Source: Sordariomycetes sp. S80-01Y (Eukaryota > Ascomycota > Sordariomycetes). From it: a stretch of DNA of 64,000 nt. The translations under genes and the position numbers were made by a program. The notes under the pieces were generated by a model. That model saw only the letters and a program-made list of their open reading frames with translations. It did not search any database and was not told the DNA's origin. The stretch lies in the NCBI GenBank assembly GCA_037042185.1, contig JAXQJY010000025.1, forward strand, positions 1,240,001-1,304,000. The letters run 5' to 3'. How positions within the stretch are numbered: the first letter of the stretch is position 1; each line of letters starts with the position of its first letter. Of the stretch, positions 1 to 11,698 are shown in pieces.

Positions 1-2705
1 CGGAACCCGAAGTGCCAACGTATGATCCGCGAATAAGAGGAACAAAAGTTCATGATTTCAGCGCACCGCGGCGGAGAGAGGGGTCAAAGGGCAAGGAGCC
101 GATGTCTGCAGGCTCTCGAAGCAGCCTGCCGGACCGTGAAGAGCGAGGACCAGATGTTCCGCCCAAGAATCAGGAATCACAGGTGCAAACCCAGTATCTG
201 GGAAACAGACCGTCGGAAGTCACACTTTCGACCCTTTCCAACCATACGCAGTCCACCGCTGCTGGTACGCCCTCATCGGTAGACCCTGACGACGAAAGCG
301 CTAGATTATCGTCTTCGCAGCAGAGGCGGCCGGTACCTCAGAGAGAAGTGTCAGCGTCACAACACTCAATTGCATCATCTCACTATAGTGATGCATCAAC
401 AGTGGCGCCGACTCAAGGAGGTACTTCGGTGAGAGCACCTCGATCAAGAAACATCTCCATCTCGTCAGAAATGTCGCTTAAGTCTCGGCTGTCTGGTCTA
501 CCGAAGCATATGAAGAGCACATCGTCTCGATTTAGCTTTGACATGATCGGCGCAGCGAAACAGGAAAAGATCCTAGAAGAGCGCCACCGACAAAGACAAG
601 CCGAGAAGCAGGTCGAGGAGGACGCTAATCCCCGAGACTCGCGGTTCGATGACTTTGACGACGATTTTGACTACGATGCCATGATGGATGACGATGGCCT
701 GGAAGAGAGGATACCAGGTGTCAACGCTGATTATGACGAGGAGGATGATTTCTACGTAGGAGAGGATGACCTGAATCAGGACGACCCGGACAACGACCAA
801 GAGAACTTCGCCGGATTTTCATTCCAACGGTCGAACGGGACGTCGCCATTGCCAACGTCTCACGAAGCCTCAGTTGCTGGCACACCTCATGCTCTGGATG
901 GCGATGTTGGGAGCCCACCTCAACCTATGGGCGACTCGCTGATGCCCCCACCGCCAGATTCTCACCTAGGGGGAGCACCCCAATCACCGCCGGACGGTCT
1001 TGGAATCCAAGGGGTCGAGGAGACGTCTGGCAGTCAGCAAACACAGATTGCGGGCGAGAGGCCATCGCGCGACGAGGACCTGTACTTTGACAACAGTGGG
1101 TTGGGAGGCGAGTTTGCGGAAGATCTCGAACGGCCACCATCATGGGACGGTGCTCCCTTTGACGAGTCAATATTTGACAACCACGACACAGACAAGTACG
1201 GGCGACCGATCGCTGGGGCCTTTGCACAAGCACAGTCTGAGCGACAGGCTGCTTTGCAAGAGGCCTTGAAGCGAGAGTCCGACGTGACATCTGGCTACTC
1301 TGCCCCGTCTGAGACCGAGCGCTCTACGGCGCACACATCCGTCAGCAACGCAGCGCATCTGCACAAGCGCCACGTCAGCGAGGACCACACGCAGGGACTC
1401 GAGCTAGAATCGAGCCAACCCCAAGGCGAGCAAGACCAAATGGCCGCGTACCAAGCAGCTCTCGCAGCGGCAGCAAACAAAGCTGCCGCGTCTGGCAGAT
1501 TCCAGTGGGCACAATCACCGGCAGGCCACGGCCCCGCTGAGCAAGACGATGAGCTGTCGGACAGAGAATCTCTTTGGCAACCTGACCACGACGATCATGA
1601 CGACAGCTTTGGCTACGAAGATATGAATGACTTCGAACTCGAAGATGACACCATCATCGCAGCCGCCAACGCGGAGGCCTTGGCCTACGATTCGGACGGC
1701 TGGTATGGCCAGGAGTTCGGATTCTACTCGGCCCCCACTGACTCTCATCGCGCCTCGAGCTCGTCAGATGCTGACTACCTCTACGCCAACGGAGGCTTCT
1801 TCGGCCCCAAAGACGCCATCAGTCGCACCAAGAGTGGGCGCGTCGTATCTCGAGAACCGAATCTCACGCCTATAACTGAGAGGTCAGAGTACTCGAACCG
1901 TAACTCGGTCATGAGCATGGCACTATCTGGGCATGGGTTCGGGCCCGGCACGCCGATTCAGAGCCCTGGACTGGCACAGCTGGCGATGATGGCTGACCGG
2001 AGCGACGAGATGTCTCTCTCGGCACTGTTGCGACTTCGCAACAAGGCGTGGGGAGGGTCGCAAGCCAGTCTTGTCTCAAGCAAAGAAGGATCTCCAAAAT
2101 CGGACAGGGGTGATGTACCCCCCTCTCCTTGGGCGAGCAATTGGAACGCCGCCCAGGGTCATGGGACCGGCATGCACGTGCGAAAGGGTTCTCTGATCTC
2201 AGGCAGCTACGATTCCGAAGCAGGCAGCATGAGCGGCATGTCCATGTCAGCTCCTGGGCCCGAAAGCGGCTACCTTCCCTCTCCTTCTGCAAACGAGCGT
2301 CTGCCAGCATCCTCGCAACCCGAGCAAATGCGGACGGGGCACATGTCCACGGAGTACAGCTTTCCCCTGACCGCCTCCATCAGCAACCCTATTTCCGCGT
2401 CCTCAAATCACCCCTCGGCGTCGACCAACCCCCTCTCCGCATCCTCTGACCCTGCAAAGTATGGAGGCTACGACGCCATCTCTCCTAGTATATCCCGTCG
2501 AAGCCAAGAACCCGTTTCGCCGAGTCTTTCAAGGAAGTCCCAGGACAGCTCGAGACGATCGCTGCATCAGCATAGGAACTCGGCGGACAGCATATCTTAT
2601 ACACGCGAGGACGAAACCGGTGCCTGGGTCGTGGAGCGGAGGAGGGTGGATGAGAGCGGGCAGGTCGAGATGGAGAGGGAGGTCGTGGAGGGCGGCAGGA
2701 TCTAG
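1..2705 (+). CDS. 3' part of a large disordered acidic protein gene (unknown function)
   Basis: The frame is open from the first bases of the window (reading E-P-E-V-P-T-Y-D-P), so the gene starts upstream and about 901 codons are seen, ending in TAG at 2703-2705. No catalytic domain is recognised. The visible protein is Ser/Pro/Gln-rich and looks mostly disordered. It has an Asp/Glu-dense block around residues 210-265 (for example FDDDFDYDAMMDDDGLEERI), further acidic blocks near residues 515-545, and many SRR/SLSRKS-type sites. The C-terminus is compact and looks conserved (GAWVVERRRVDESGQVE, then REVVEGGRI). I see no intron in this part. The composition suggests a regulatory or scaffold protein, but that is inference. 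A gene is well supported; its function is unknown. Confidence 0.8.
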   Translation, partial: EPEVPTYDPRIRGTKVHDFSAPRRREGSKGKEPMSAGSRSSLPDREERGPDVPPKNQESQVQTQYLGNRPSEVTLSTLSNHTQSTAAGTPSSVDPDDESARLSSSQQRRPVPQREVSASQHSIASSHYSDASTVAPTQGGTSVRAPRSRNISISSEMSLKSRLSGLPKHMKSTSSRFSFDMIGAAKQEKILEERHRQRQAEKQVEEDANPRDSRFDDFDDDFDYDAMMDDDGLEERIPGVNADYDEEDDFYVGEDDLNQDDPDNDQENFAGFSFQRSNGTSPLPTSHEASVAGTPHALDGDVGSPPQPMGDSLMPPPPDSHLGGAPQSPPDGLGIQGVEETSGSQQTQIAGERPSRDEDLYFDNSGLGGEFAEDLERPPSWDGAPFDESIFDNHDTDKYGRPIAGAFAQAQSERQAALQEALKRESDVTSGYSAPSETERSTAHTSVSNAAHLHKRHVSEDHTQGLELESSQPQGEQDQMAAYQAALAAAANKAAASGRFQWAQSPAGHGPAEQDDELSDRESLWQPDHDDHDDSFGYEDMNDFELEDDTIIAAANAEALAYDSDGWYGQEFGFYSAPTDSHRASSSSDADYLYANGGFFGPKDAISRTKSGRVVSREPNLTPITERSEYSNRNSVMSMALSGHGFGPGTPIQSPGLAQLAMMADRSDEMSLSALLRLRNKAWGGSQASLVSSKEGSPKSDRGDVPPSPWASNWNAAQGHGTGMHVRKGSLISGSYDSEAGSMSGMSMSAPGPESGYLPSPSANERLPASSQPEQMRTGHMSTEYSFPLTASISNPISASSNHPSASTNPLSASSDPAKYGGYDAISPSISRRSQEPVSPSLSRKSQDSSRRSLHQHRNSADSISYTREDETGAWVVERRRVDESGQVEMEREVVEGGRI

Positions 2706-4868
2706 TCACGAAGCCCCCGAGGAGGATCTCTTTGTAAAGGGGCCTCGGGTCTCACTTCTTGCCTTGATATGTTCTAAAATTAGTCGGCACGCTGGGCGTG
2801 TAACGAATTGTCTCCGCGGGATGGATAAGGATTGCTGGCGTCTTGGATACAAATATGGGATGCACGATGACTGGGAATACACCCGAGCACTTGGACACTG
2901 TCTTCTCTTCTCCGACGTCGCGCTGGGTAGTCTACATATAGAGGCGCACACTTTAATGTTTGAATACGGGGCTGCGCATACAGTACAATGGAAGCACGAC
3001 GAGACCTGACACGTTCCGACCCGTCCCCAAGACCTACCCCGAATCAATTGTAGTAATTACTTGCAACTCCCAGGTCGACCGACGGTCCGAACGGTAGCTC
3101 GAGATATGCGAAGGCGGAGTAGGCGGAGAAATTGGAGGACCCTTGTGGAGATGGGTGGTGAACGACGGAGAAGACGAGCCATTGGCGATGTGGATGCCTT
3201 TGGGACTGCGAGCCTGGCTTCGGAACCTACATCAGAGAAGAAGGGAGAAGTCTAGCGCAAGATGAGGTTCCGCGATCTGGTGGATGCTGAGCGGTAGATT
3301 GCCTGGAGGATTCGAAGATCCCCCATCAGCTCGGCGCAACTCCCCCCCTCGAGCATCATCGTTGCTAAACACCTGGCCCAGCGTAGCCCAGCCCGAAGCG
3401 AGCGAGATCTGGCTGGCGCGTCGTCGATTCTCACCAAGGCCCCTGACGATGACGGGCAGCTCCGGACGGCAGGTTCGTAATACGGACAGGGGGCAGGCCG
3501 AGTGGACGTGGAATTGATAGTTGCTAGGCTGCCTGCGGCGCAATGCCAGCGACGGTGGGGTGAGTGGTGACCGGATCGTTGGGCGGCCATTTGGAGAGGC
3601 GGATGAGGCTTGCAGGGCCCCACACTAGCGTGCACTGCACTGCACTGCACTGCAGGCTCAGGCTCAGGCTGCGGATCCTGCGTGTGGCGGCCGGTGAGCT
3701 TGAGCCAGTGGAAGCCGCCGACGTCGACATGCGAGTTGCGATGCGATGCGATGCGGCGTCGTGCCGCGTGTTGGAGAGATACGTGCAGTCTTATCAAAAG
3801 CGAGGCCCAGGAGTCTGTGTATTGGTCTCTGGGTTTTGTTGACAATGCAGTGCCTGCCAGTGCCAGTGCACTCTAAGACGCCTACCTACTTAGGTACCTT
3901 GAACACTGCGGTATAATTTACCTCGGTGGGCTGTCTTGGTCCTTCTTGAAGCTGGCTCCCCCCCCCCATGCATCCTCCTGGCTCCTCCGCAGCCCAGCAG
4001 GCTGACCCCACGCAGTAGTGCCGAGGAGGCCTATCAGAAGCCGCCAATTGATGCACGAGGTAAGGTAATCGTCCACGGAGCAGGTTCGTCGAGGCTGGCC
4101 AGGTTCGCATTTTCCATGTTTTGGCGCATCATCTCCTCTTCGCTACAGTGCGTCCCCGCCCAGCAGCTCCCATTGCTTAGCGTGCGGCGCATCCTCCCAG
4201 GGTCACGAGATCTCCTTCTCTTCTCTTCCTCTGCAGGGACAGCCAGTCCACGACGAAGGCCGTGGCCAGTCGATTGTCATTGTCTTGTCGTGTGAAATAA
4301 GGCCGGACGCAGCTCCAGCAACAAACCCGGTACTTCGTAGGCGCTACCTGCATCTGGGCGTGGCGGTGGCGTCGACTAATGTTCCGTCTACATTCCTGAC
4401 GTAGGGTGCCGCCTGTACGATGGGGACTCCGAGTTGGAGCTCCGGGCCAAGATGAGGGTCGTCCAATGATGCCAATCCACCATCCATCGGGATGAGGCCT
4501 CGAAGATCCTCGCTCGGCGCGCCTTTAAATGGCCGCTGACCCTGGGCCGCATGCGATCGCGTCTCCGGGCCTGCTCTCGCCTTTGTCTTTCTCTTCATTT
4601 CACCCCCCATCGACCTGTTGCTGTGCGCGAGATCAATTGAGCGTGACCACTGAGCAGCCAATGCCAACTTCGTGAGACTCTGCGCGACCTGCTACGCTTC
4701 TCTCCACGCCGTCAACCCTTCCTTGTGCACGTGCTCGAGTCTCGCTTGTCTTGCATGCCGTGAGAACCGATCGGTGAAGATTCGAATCCGTCGTCGTTGT
4801 CGTCGTCAACGACCTTTCTGCGAACCGATCTTACCTCATCACCGACCACAGGTGACTCTGCTGTCGAC
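2706..4868. other. Intergenic region upstream of the MFS transporter gene
   Basis: About 2.2 kb without a convincing gene. The first few hundred bases should hold the 3' UTR of the preceding gene. The middle carries low-complexity islands (3631-3670, 3737-3756 and 3845-3875). The last 350 bases look like a promoter and leader: a TTTAAAT element near 4524, a CCAAT box at 4658-4662 and pyrimidine-rich sequence up to the ATG. Open frames here (for example 3252-3845 on the minus strand) have no recognisable protein signature. Confidence 0.6.
3631..3670. repeat. TGCAC pentamer and GGCTCA hexamer tandem repeats
   Basis: Four direct copies of TGCAC followed by TGCAG (3631-3655) run straight into about 2.7 copies of GGCTCA (3655-3670). 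A GATGC-type pentamer repeat follows at 3737-3756. They lie about 1.2 kb upstream of the MFS transporter start. The same TGCAC/TGCAG vocabulary recurs in the intergenic region at 42081-42110. Confidence 0.85.
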
Positions 4869-6715
4869 ATGGCCTCCATTTCCCCCGAGCGGTCCCCCAC
4901 GGACCCTGATACTGAGGAGAAGAAGCTCGGTACACCTGGCCAGGGTGGTATCATGGAGCCTGACGACTTGAGAAATGCCGATGGCTCCTCAGTGAATGGT
5001 TCCGATGTCCTGGCTCTCCAGGATGTCGATCCCGCCTTGAACATGAAGATGCATCTGGTGAACAACGTGAGTCGCCATCTGCGCCGCGCTTCGCACTGGC
5101 GTGAAGTCCTTCGTCCCGGTGAACCGCGCTCAACTCTCTCCCGCTCCTCTCCTTTCCCCCCGTGCTTGGACCTCGAAATGCTGATGTATTGACCGGTAAA
5201 GGCCATCGATGAGATTGGCTGGACTCCTTACCATATGAAGCTCTTCTTCCTCAATGGTTTCGGGTAAGACCTCCCCCCGCTCCGGTCACGTTGGAGCGCG
5301 GCGACTGATGTGCCGTAGCTACGCCGTCGACTCTCTGATCTTGCTGTTCCAGTCAATCATTGCGGATTCGGCCTTTACGGAATTCGGCAGGAAAGGCTAT
5401 GTCAACGGGATGACCATCGCTGCCTACACTGGCATGTTGAGCGGCGCCATCTTCTGGGGCTTCGGTGCCGACATCATCGGCCGCAAGTACGCCTTCAACA
5501 TCTCGCTCTTTATCTGCTCGGCAAGCTGCATCGTGGCCGGCGCTATGCCCAACTGGCCCTCCCTGGGCCTCTTCATCGCCCTTCTCGGCTTCGGTGGTGG
5601 TGGCAACCTGGTCATGGACACGACCGTCTTCCTTGAATTCCTGCCCAGCCACAAGCAATGGCTTCTGACCTTCCTCGCCGGCTGGTGGGGTGTCGGTCAA
5701 GCCATCGCTGGCTTCATCGCCTGGGGCTTCATGGTCCCCGCTAAATGGAACTGTCCTGCCGATGCTGAGACGTGCGACAAGGCCGACAACTGGGGCTGGA
5801 GGTACGTCCTCTTCACCGGCGGCGCCCTTGTGCTCGTTCTGTCCGTCCTGCGAATCACGGTCGTCCGCCTCAGGGAGACACCCAAATACCTGCTGGGTAT
5901 GGGCAAGGATGCTGAAGTCATCGAATGTTTCGAGTACATGTCCAAGAAGTATAACCGCCCGTGCAGCTTAACACTTGAGAAGCTTGAGGCATGCGGTCAG
6001 ATCTCGGGTTCCCACAACAAGAACAGGGCTTCCCTGGGCGAGATTATGATGCACTTGAGCGGTCTCTTCAGCACCAAGAAGATGGGCATCTCGACCGCCA
6101 TGATCTGGTTCTCCTGGACTTTGATCGGTCTTGCCTACCCCTTGTTCAACGTCTTTCTTCCGTAAGTTAGCAATAGCAACACGTGTGCGGAAATGCATCA
6201 GCGACTAACTTCTGAACAGCCAATATCTTGCCGCCCGTGGCGCGCAGTTCAACCGTACCCAATTCGAGACGTGGCGCAACTACGCACTCACCAACACGAG
6301 CGGTATCTTCGGCCCCATGCTCGCCGGCTTCATGTGCAACACCAAGTTGCTGGGCCGCAAGTACACCATGGTCATCGGCGCCCTCATCACCTGCGCCTTC
6401 TTCTTCGGCTACACCGCTGTGACCAAGGACCACCAGGACGTCGTCTTCACCTGCTTGATCAACTTCTGCCTCAACATCTACTACGGCACTCTGTATGCCT
6501 ACACGCCCGAGGTCCTGCCGAGTGCCCATCGTGCGACCGGCAATGGTATTTCCGTCGCTTTCAATCGTATCATGGGTATCATCTCTGCGGTGGTGGCGTC
6601 TGAAGGAGACACGACGACAAGCGTGCCGATCTACGTCTGCGCCGCGCTGTTCATCTTGGCCGCCATCACAGCCGGCCTGTTCCCCTTCGAGCCGTATGGC
6701 CGTAGGAGTTCTTAG
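4869..6715 (+). CDS. MFS transporter (sugar-transporter/SV2-like family)
   Basis: Four exons: 4869-5066, 5202-5263, 5319-6161 and 6220-6715, giving 532 residues. All introns are GT-AG (GTGAGT, GTAAGA and GTAAGT donors). The start is the first in-frame ATG (MASISPERSPTD); the frame is open further 5' but without an ATG. About 65 hydrophilic residues precede the first membrane segments. The major facilitator loop motif is clear in the N-half (GADIIGRKYAFN), with an echo in the C-half (LLGRKYTM). The membrane segments and the late PEVLPSAHRATGNG motif fit the sugar-porter/SV2-like branch, and about 12 segments are expected. It is likely a plasma-membrane or vacuolar proton-linked uptake carrier; the substrate cannot be told from sequence. 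It is monocistronic. Confidence 0.9.
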
Positions 6716-6834
6716 TGGTCGAGAGAAGACGATGATGGCGATATCATGATGTATATGAAAGGTACATACCCATCGAGATGGATTTTGGACTGTAGGCTAG
6801 AAATACCCATACGCGCCCAAGAGTGCGGGAGATC

Positions 6835-6846
6835 AATAAAATAAAG
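6835..6846 (+). terminator. Poly(A) signal-like element after the MFS transporter gene
   Basis: AATAAAATAAAG lies 120 nt after the transporter stop codon and contains an exact AATAAA. It is the clearest cleavage/polyadenylation signal in the window. The rest of the 6716-7135 gap holds the promoter of the next gene, including TGTATAATG at about 7112, close to the ATG at 7136. Confidence 0.55.
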
Positions 6847-7135
6847 AATTTGTCCACTCATCGGGAAGAGCTCTGAAAGAATCGCAACGTGAATCCATAG
6901 TTGAGCCTCTGTACCGTAGATGGTGCAGGTGGTTTGTCGGAAGTCGTAGGCCTGAGGTGAGGTAACCCGCTGGAGGAGTGATCTTTGGGTGGCTGACTAA
7001 AATCGGGTTGCCACCACACCTCATCTCATCATCGATTTCAACGTCGAATAGCCCTACCATCTTCGACAAGTTGCCAAATGCGACTGATGTTCATCTTTCG
7101 TTTGTCCTTTGTGTATAATGTAAATCTCTCTCAAC

Positions 7136-8698
7136 ATGACTTTCTTGATGAGGCGTGGCTCTTTCTGCAAAACTTGTTTGCGGCCTCTCCGGCAGACACG
7201 ACCACCTAGAGCCGTATCTTATAGCTCCAAAACCGAGGATGCAGGTCCGATTGCAGCCGAAAATGAGGTCAAGTCAAAAGTCGAAGATGAATCTGTCAAG
7301 GGCGCCATGAGCAGGCGCCTGGAGCAAGCCACGGAGGACGCTCTCCTCGAGGGTGGCAGGGCCGGCCAGCGCGCCGTGGAGGATGCCGGTTTCTCGGAAG
7401 AGCTCAAGCAGAAGCTTCTCGACCGGGTGCAAGATGCCAAGTTTCGGAAGCGCTTCGCCAACGCCTTTGCCGAGGCTGGCATAACCCCGGGGGCAGGCGA
7501 GGGCACCCGCAGCATCGCCGCCGCGCAGCCCTGGACAGGCCAAGAAGATACGCACGATGCCGTGCTCCGCATGCTGGATGATTCCAAGAAGCCCCTGGCC
7601 CCTGGCCTCAGGGGCAAGTTTGAGCCGCCGCCGGTGGACATGCGGATCAAGCGCGACCCTGTCTTGTCGCCAACCCAACGCGTTGCCAACGCGCGGGATA
7701 GAGCCCAGACCTACCAAGGCATGGGCCTCAAAGACGACAAGGGTCGGAGCGACAAAGAGAAGGAAGACTTCAAGAGTGAACTCCGGGAGCGATTCTCACC
7801 CGGCGTGAGGGGCATGCCAAACTCCATCACGGGATTGCAAGCTCTGGCGAACGAGAGAATCGAAAACGCTATCGCCAGAGGTCAGTTCAAAGACATTCCC
7901 CGTGGAAAGGGCATTGAGCGGGATACTAGAGCGGACAATCCCTTCATCGACACCACAGAATACATCATGAACAAGATGATCCAGCGGCAAGAGATTGTCC
8001 CGCCGTGGATCGAGAAGCAGCAGGACATTGCAAAGCAAGTCGCAAACTTCCGCATGCGCATGAGGAAGGACTGGAAGAGGCATGTTGCGAGAATGATAGC
8101 CTCGAAGGGGGGCTCGCTGCTCGAGCAAATGGCGCAGGCGGAGCGGTACGCTGCGTCCGAGAGGGTGCACAACCCCAAACTTCGCAAAGTGGACGAGATC
8201 CCCGTCTCGGCGAGCTCGACCGACGACCCGGTGATGGTCAAGATGAGGCAGCAGATACAAGAAGCCGAGGACGCCAAGGAGGCCGCGGCAGATGCGCTGG
8301 CCGAGAAGCTCCCCGACGGGCCCGTTCCACCCCCTTTCCGGGACCCGGACTGGGAAAAGGCCGAGAGCTCGTACATGAACCTGGCCATCAACAACCTCAA
8401 CACGATGACGAGGGCGTACAACCTCATGGCACCCGACCTCGCCAAGAAGCCGTACTTCTCCCTGCAGCGAGAGCTCGCCTCGTGCTACGCCGACGTCGCG
8501 CCCGAGGTGGCTGAGGAGATCAAGACCAGAGCGACGCAGCCTAGGCAGACCGCCCGGGTCCGGGTGGCGGAAAAGGAGGCGGCGAGCATCATGTCTCATT
8601 TCAGGGGCGGGGACAGCACAAGGAGTATACTCGAGTCGACCGACAAGCCATACGGTTTCAGGGAGTGGTGGTCCGACCTGTTCAAGAAGACAAATTGA
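7136..8698 (+). CDS. Mitochondrial DnaJ-homologue subfamily C member 28-like protein (DUF1992)
   Basis: Single exon, 520 residues, starting at the first ATG. The N-terminus (MTFLMRRGSFCKTCLRPLRQ) is Arg/Cys-rich without acids and looks like a mitochondrial presequence. The recognised part is the DnaJC28 conserved domain around residues 230-320, with FIDTTEYIMNKMIQRQEIVP and the following PPWIEKQQDIAKQV stretch. No J-domain HPD motif is present, as is usual for fungal members that carry only this domain. Downstream is a charged helical region and a short conserved-looking C-terminus ending GFREWWSDLFKKTN. The molecular function of the family is not established; a mitochondrial matrix role is inferred. 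The 440-bp gap to NDC1 is convergent. Confidence 0.85.
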   Translation: MTFLMRRGSFCKTCLRPLRQTRPPRAVSYSSKTEDAGPIAAENEVKSKVEDESVKGAMSRRLEQATEDALLEGGRAGQRAVEDAGFSEELKQKLLDRVQDAKFRKRFANAFAEAGITPGAGEGTRSIAAAQPWTGQEDTHDAVLRMLDDSKKPLAPGLRGKFEPPPVDMRIKRDPVLSPTQRVANARDRAQTYQGMGLKDDKGRSDKEKEDFKSELRERFSPGVRGMPNSITGLQALANERIENAIARGQFKDIPRGKGIERDTRADNPFIDTTEYIMNKMIQRQEIVPPWIEKQQDIAKQVANFRMRMRKDWKRHVARMIASKGGSLLEQMAQAERYAASERVHNPKLRKVDEIPVSASSTDDPVMVKMRQQIQEAEDAKEAAADALAEKLPDGPVPPPFRDPDWEKAESSYMNLAINNLNTMTRAYNLMAPDLAKKPYFSLQRELASCYADVAPEVAEEIKTRATQPRQTARVRVAEKEAASIMSHFRGGDSTRSILESTDKPYGFREWWSDLFKKTN

Positions 8699-9137
8699 GT
8701 ATGCCGGACAACTTCATTGCCACCGTCGACTCCGCTCGCTTCCCCTCATATCCCTATGGTCTCTGCTCTCGTCACAGCACCCAGTAGCCGCGCATATCTC
8801 AGCTGTAAGGTGCCCGGGCTACACAACAGGCAGCTGGAGAGGTCTATTGGAGGGGTTCTGGCCTTTAAGGGCCTCAAGACGTGGACAGCATGGTTTGCTG
8901 TACATAGATTTGTTCTCTTATGAGCTTTGCTAGCTCTAGTTTAGACCCTTGGGAGACAGTAGCTTCGGAGCGTAACAACAGTGCCGCCTGGCATGGCCAC
9001 CTGCGCCAGCCAGACCACTTGTGGATGGTATTGACCCTTGTTGTGAATATCGTACATTGACCGCCTCGGCTCCGTTGTACTTTTACATGATATCGTTAAC
9101 CCCAACGCCCCTGTCCCATGCTATCTGCATTGACGTC
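8699..9137. other. Convergent 3' intergenic region (DnaJC28-like / NDC1)
   Basis: Lies between two converging stop codons and should hold both 3' UTRs. I see no coding signal, strong poly(A) hexamer or repeat. Confidence 0.5.
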
Positions 9138-11309
9138 TCATTCCCATAGTTCCCCGACCGCCTCCTGACTCCTGACCTGCTCCATCTCGGGCCGCTCCAA
9201 CCGCCGCCGGGACTTTTCCTGCGGCTCAAGCCTCAGCCTCTTGCTCCTCTCGTCCCTCTTCGCCTGCTCTGCCTCCCTCAGCCTCTCAGCCTCAGCTTTA
9301 GCCGCGTCTTCTTCCGCCTTGGCCTTCTCAGCCCTCTTTCTTTCCTCTTCAGGGTCAACGGCTGCTTCCTTGGCGAGACGTAGATCGCCTGGTGATAGCC
9401 GCAGGTCGTGGCGGAAAGGCTCGAAGCTGGTGACGACATGACTCAGACCGATACGCAGTGCTGATAACACTTGGTCGAGCTCGGGTGCTTCTTTGCTGCT
9501 CGAGGTATCGGACCAGTGTACCGGGAAGCTTTGCTTGAAGGCCCCAACTTTCTGGATGACCGCTGTAAAGGTGCGGATAATAGTGGGGACGTCTCTGTGG
9601 ACATTGCCGAACTGGTCTTCTTGTAAACTGTGTATCGACAGCTGACTGAGCGCATGTGCCGCGTTGGCGAACAATGTCGGCTCAGCGTATGGAGAGCCCA
9701 TGACGGCGCCAGCAACATCGCTGCGGAATCGCTGTTGGAACAGAGCTCGGAACCACTCAAAGTTCATGGCCCAGAGCGTCGACCTCTGGATCTGGCTCCA
9801 CACATTATCAGTCGACATGGCCTGCTGCTGCTCTTTCGTCAGGAGATGGTCTCTCGTCTGGTCCCAGCCTTTCCGCGCCAGGGGCTCAAATTCTGCGAAC
9901 GGAGTAGGGGACGTCTTCGACCCGCTGGTGATAACCTTGACAACTTCTTTGGCCGTTGCAGCTGCGCCGCCCTGGGGCTTCTGCGGTGTTAGAATGTTGG
10001 CGTCGTTGAGCGGAGCGGTTACCCTCTGCCTGGGCTGTTCCACCGGAGCTGCGGGCGGAGGTGGAGGGGGCTTGCCGTAGTTATCGACTCGGGTTTCCAT
10101 GTCCTTGATAGCGTCCATGCATAGGCCGTAAACTTGAGACCACATCGGACCGTCCTTGCGGTCGATGTCTGCGAATATGGCTTTCCTTCGGTCTTCGAAT
10201 GACGTGGCGATGTGAGCAAGCTCCCACATAGCAAAGCACTAGAAAGGGTCAATAAGGCCTGATGTCAAGTCCTGGGTGGTGCGAGAGCCATACCTTGATC
10301 GAGAGCTTCTTACTCTTCAGCCCGTTCAGAAGACTCCCATTCGGATCCTTCGACTCAGATGTCAAGGGTTGGCCGTTCTTCAGCGGCTCCTTCACCATCA
10401 GGATCGAGAAAGCCAGGTTGCCGGCCTGCCAAACAAAAATGAGTAGCGTTCCCGCCGAGATGCACCTGCCCAATAACCATAGATCCATGGGATATGTGTT
10501 CGGCAGCACATTGGCGCGGTGGATATTATAGAAGGGCCGCAAACACATCAGCGTCCATTGGTAGGAAAATGACCGAAGCCCTAGGAGGTAGTAGACCACC
10601 ATGGTAAAGACCAGCGCCCACAAAGCATCGGCAAATGTCTCCGCAAGGATAGCCGGCAGCCGCGCCAGGACCTTTTTGAGAGACACAGAAGCCTCACTTG
10701 GATCCTTCTTCTCTGCTCTTCCTGTCATGCTCAAATCTAGACGGTCTGCATCTCCAACGAAATGATCAATGCTCTGCTTCAAAGCACAGACACCGAGGTA
10801 GCACGCCAGAAACACAGGCCGTTCGTTTGCTCTTGCTCTATCGCCGCTCAAGTATGTGACCCATCTTAGATTCGCTGTATCGGGCGTCGACCAGAGGAAG
10901 ACGGAGCCGAAGAGGATGCTCGAGACGCAATACCAAAAAGCTGTCTCGTACGTCGATAGGCTTGTGAGATTTGCGCAGAGGGTCTGCAGGCCGGAGCCGG
11001 TGGTTCGTAGGCCAACGTGGTAATGGGCGATGCGGAGGATGAGGATTGCGAGGCTGCAAGCGAAGATGACGCCTGTTCGGAAACCTGCTGGTCCTATTGG
11101 GAACCATGACCATAGCACTGAAAACCAAAATCAGTATGAAGCTTTGTTTTAGGAAGGAGGGAGGTCGTACGGGAATCCCACTGGCTGATCAACACCGCTT
11201 CAACGTAGGAAACGATTAACAGGACTGTAGCCGTTGAAGCAAATCGCCTTTGCAAAGCAGGCTGTAGAAAATCCTTGTAAGGCGCCCGCCGAACCGGAGC
11301 ACCCGCCAT
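9138..11309 (-). CDS. NDC1: Nucleoporin / spindle-pole-body anchor Ndc1
   Basis: Three exons on the minus strand: 11309-11171, 11117-10294 and 10238-9138, giving 687 residues. The introns are 53 and 55 nt with GTAC and GTAT donors. Ndc1 is an integral membrane nucleoporin that helps anchor pore complexes and spindle pole bodies in the nuclear envelope. The N-terminal half has six or so membrane segments, including the signature run SLLWSWFPIGPAGFRTG created by the first splice. The soluble C-half contains a Pro-rich linker (YGKPPPPPPAAP) and ends in a charged Glu/Lys/Arg-rich helix (about residues 610-650). Joining exons 2 and 3 gives LSIKCFAMWELAHIATSF, which fits family architecture. It is divergent from PEP12 and shares a 389-bp promoter. 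Confidence 0.92.
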
Positions 11310-11698
11310 CTCTGCAGCTCATCAACCTCGAAGCGAGGCAAAGGCGTGGTGGCAAGGGGAGTTGATTCACTTCAAGTTGGAAGCTTTCACAGGCACGTAA
11401 ATAAAATCACCAGCTAGCAACGCAGCTTGACGCGCCGCGGGCAGAGGTTCCGTTATCAGTCACGTGGTGATTGTAACAGTTAGTGGATCATGCGCGTGAC
11501 GTCTCATTGGCGGGGTACCGCAGCGCGGTTACGTCGTTCGTGCTGGGCCTCAGCCACTTCCCCGAAGGCAGCAGTAGGTCATTCCTCCGCATCAACATTA
11601 CAACAGGACAGGCTTGACGCCCGCCGCAACACTCATTTCGCTTGATTTCACCGTCGCATAGTCGAAGCCCAGTCGTCGCAAGGACTCTGTTAGCAATC
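11310..11698. promoter_or_regulatory. Divergent NDC1/PEP12 promoter with CACGTG and GCGTGACGTC elements
   Basis: This 389-bp region sits between two divergent starts. It contains a TCACGTG E-box (11460-11466) and a CRE/ATF-like GCGTGACGTC (11494-11503), followed at once by an inverted CCAAT box (ATTGG, 11506-11510). The same decamer and E-box pair occurs in the SHE4/TFB4 promoter. The binding factors (Cbf1-like bHLH, ATF/CREB-like bZIP, HAP complex) are inferred from the motifs only. Confidence 0.5.

Noticed and set aside
3252-3845. 197-codon open frame on the minus strand
   Set aside because: It crosses the TGCAC tandem repeats, reads as low-quality sequence, and has no homology signature.
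4773-4789. tRNA T-arm-like sequence (ATTCGAATCC)
   Set aside because: No matching acceptor stem, anticodon arm or A-box at the right distance; it is in the MFS leader.
9131-11508. Same 12-mer TGACGTCTCATT at 9131-9142 and 11497-11508, flanking NDC1
   Set aside because: The left copy overlaps the last codons and stop region of NDC1, so it is best explained by chance; only the promoter copy has motif context.
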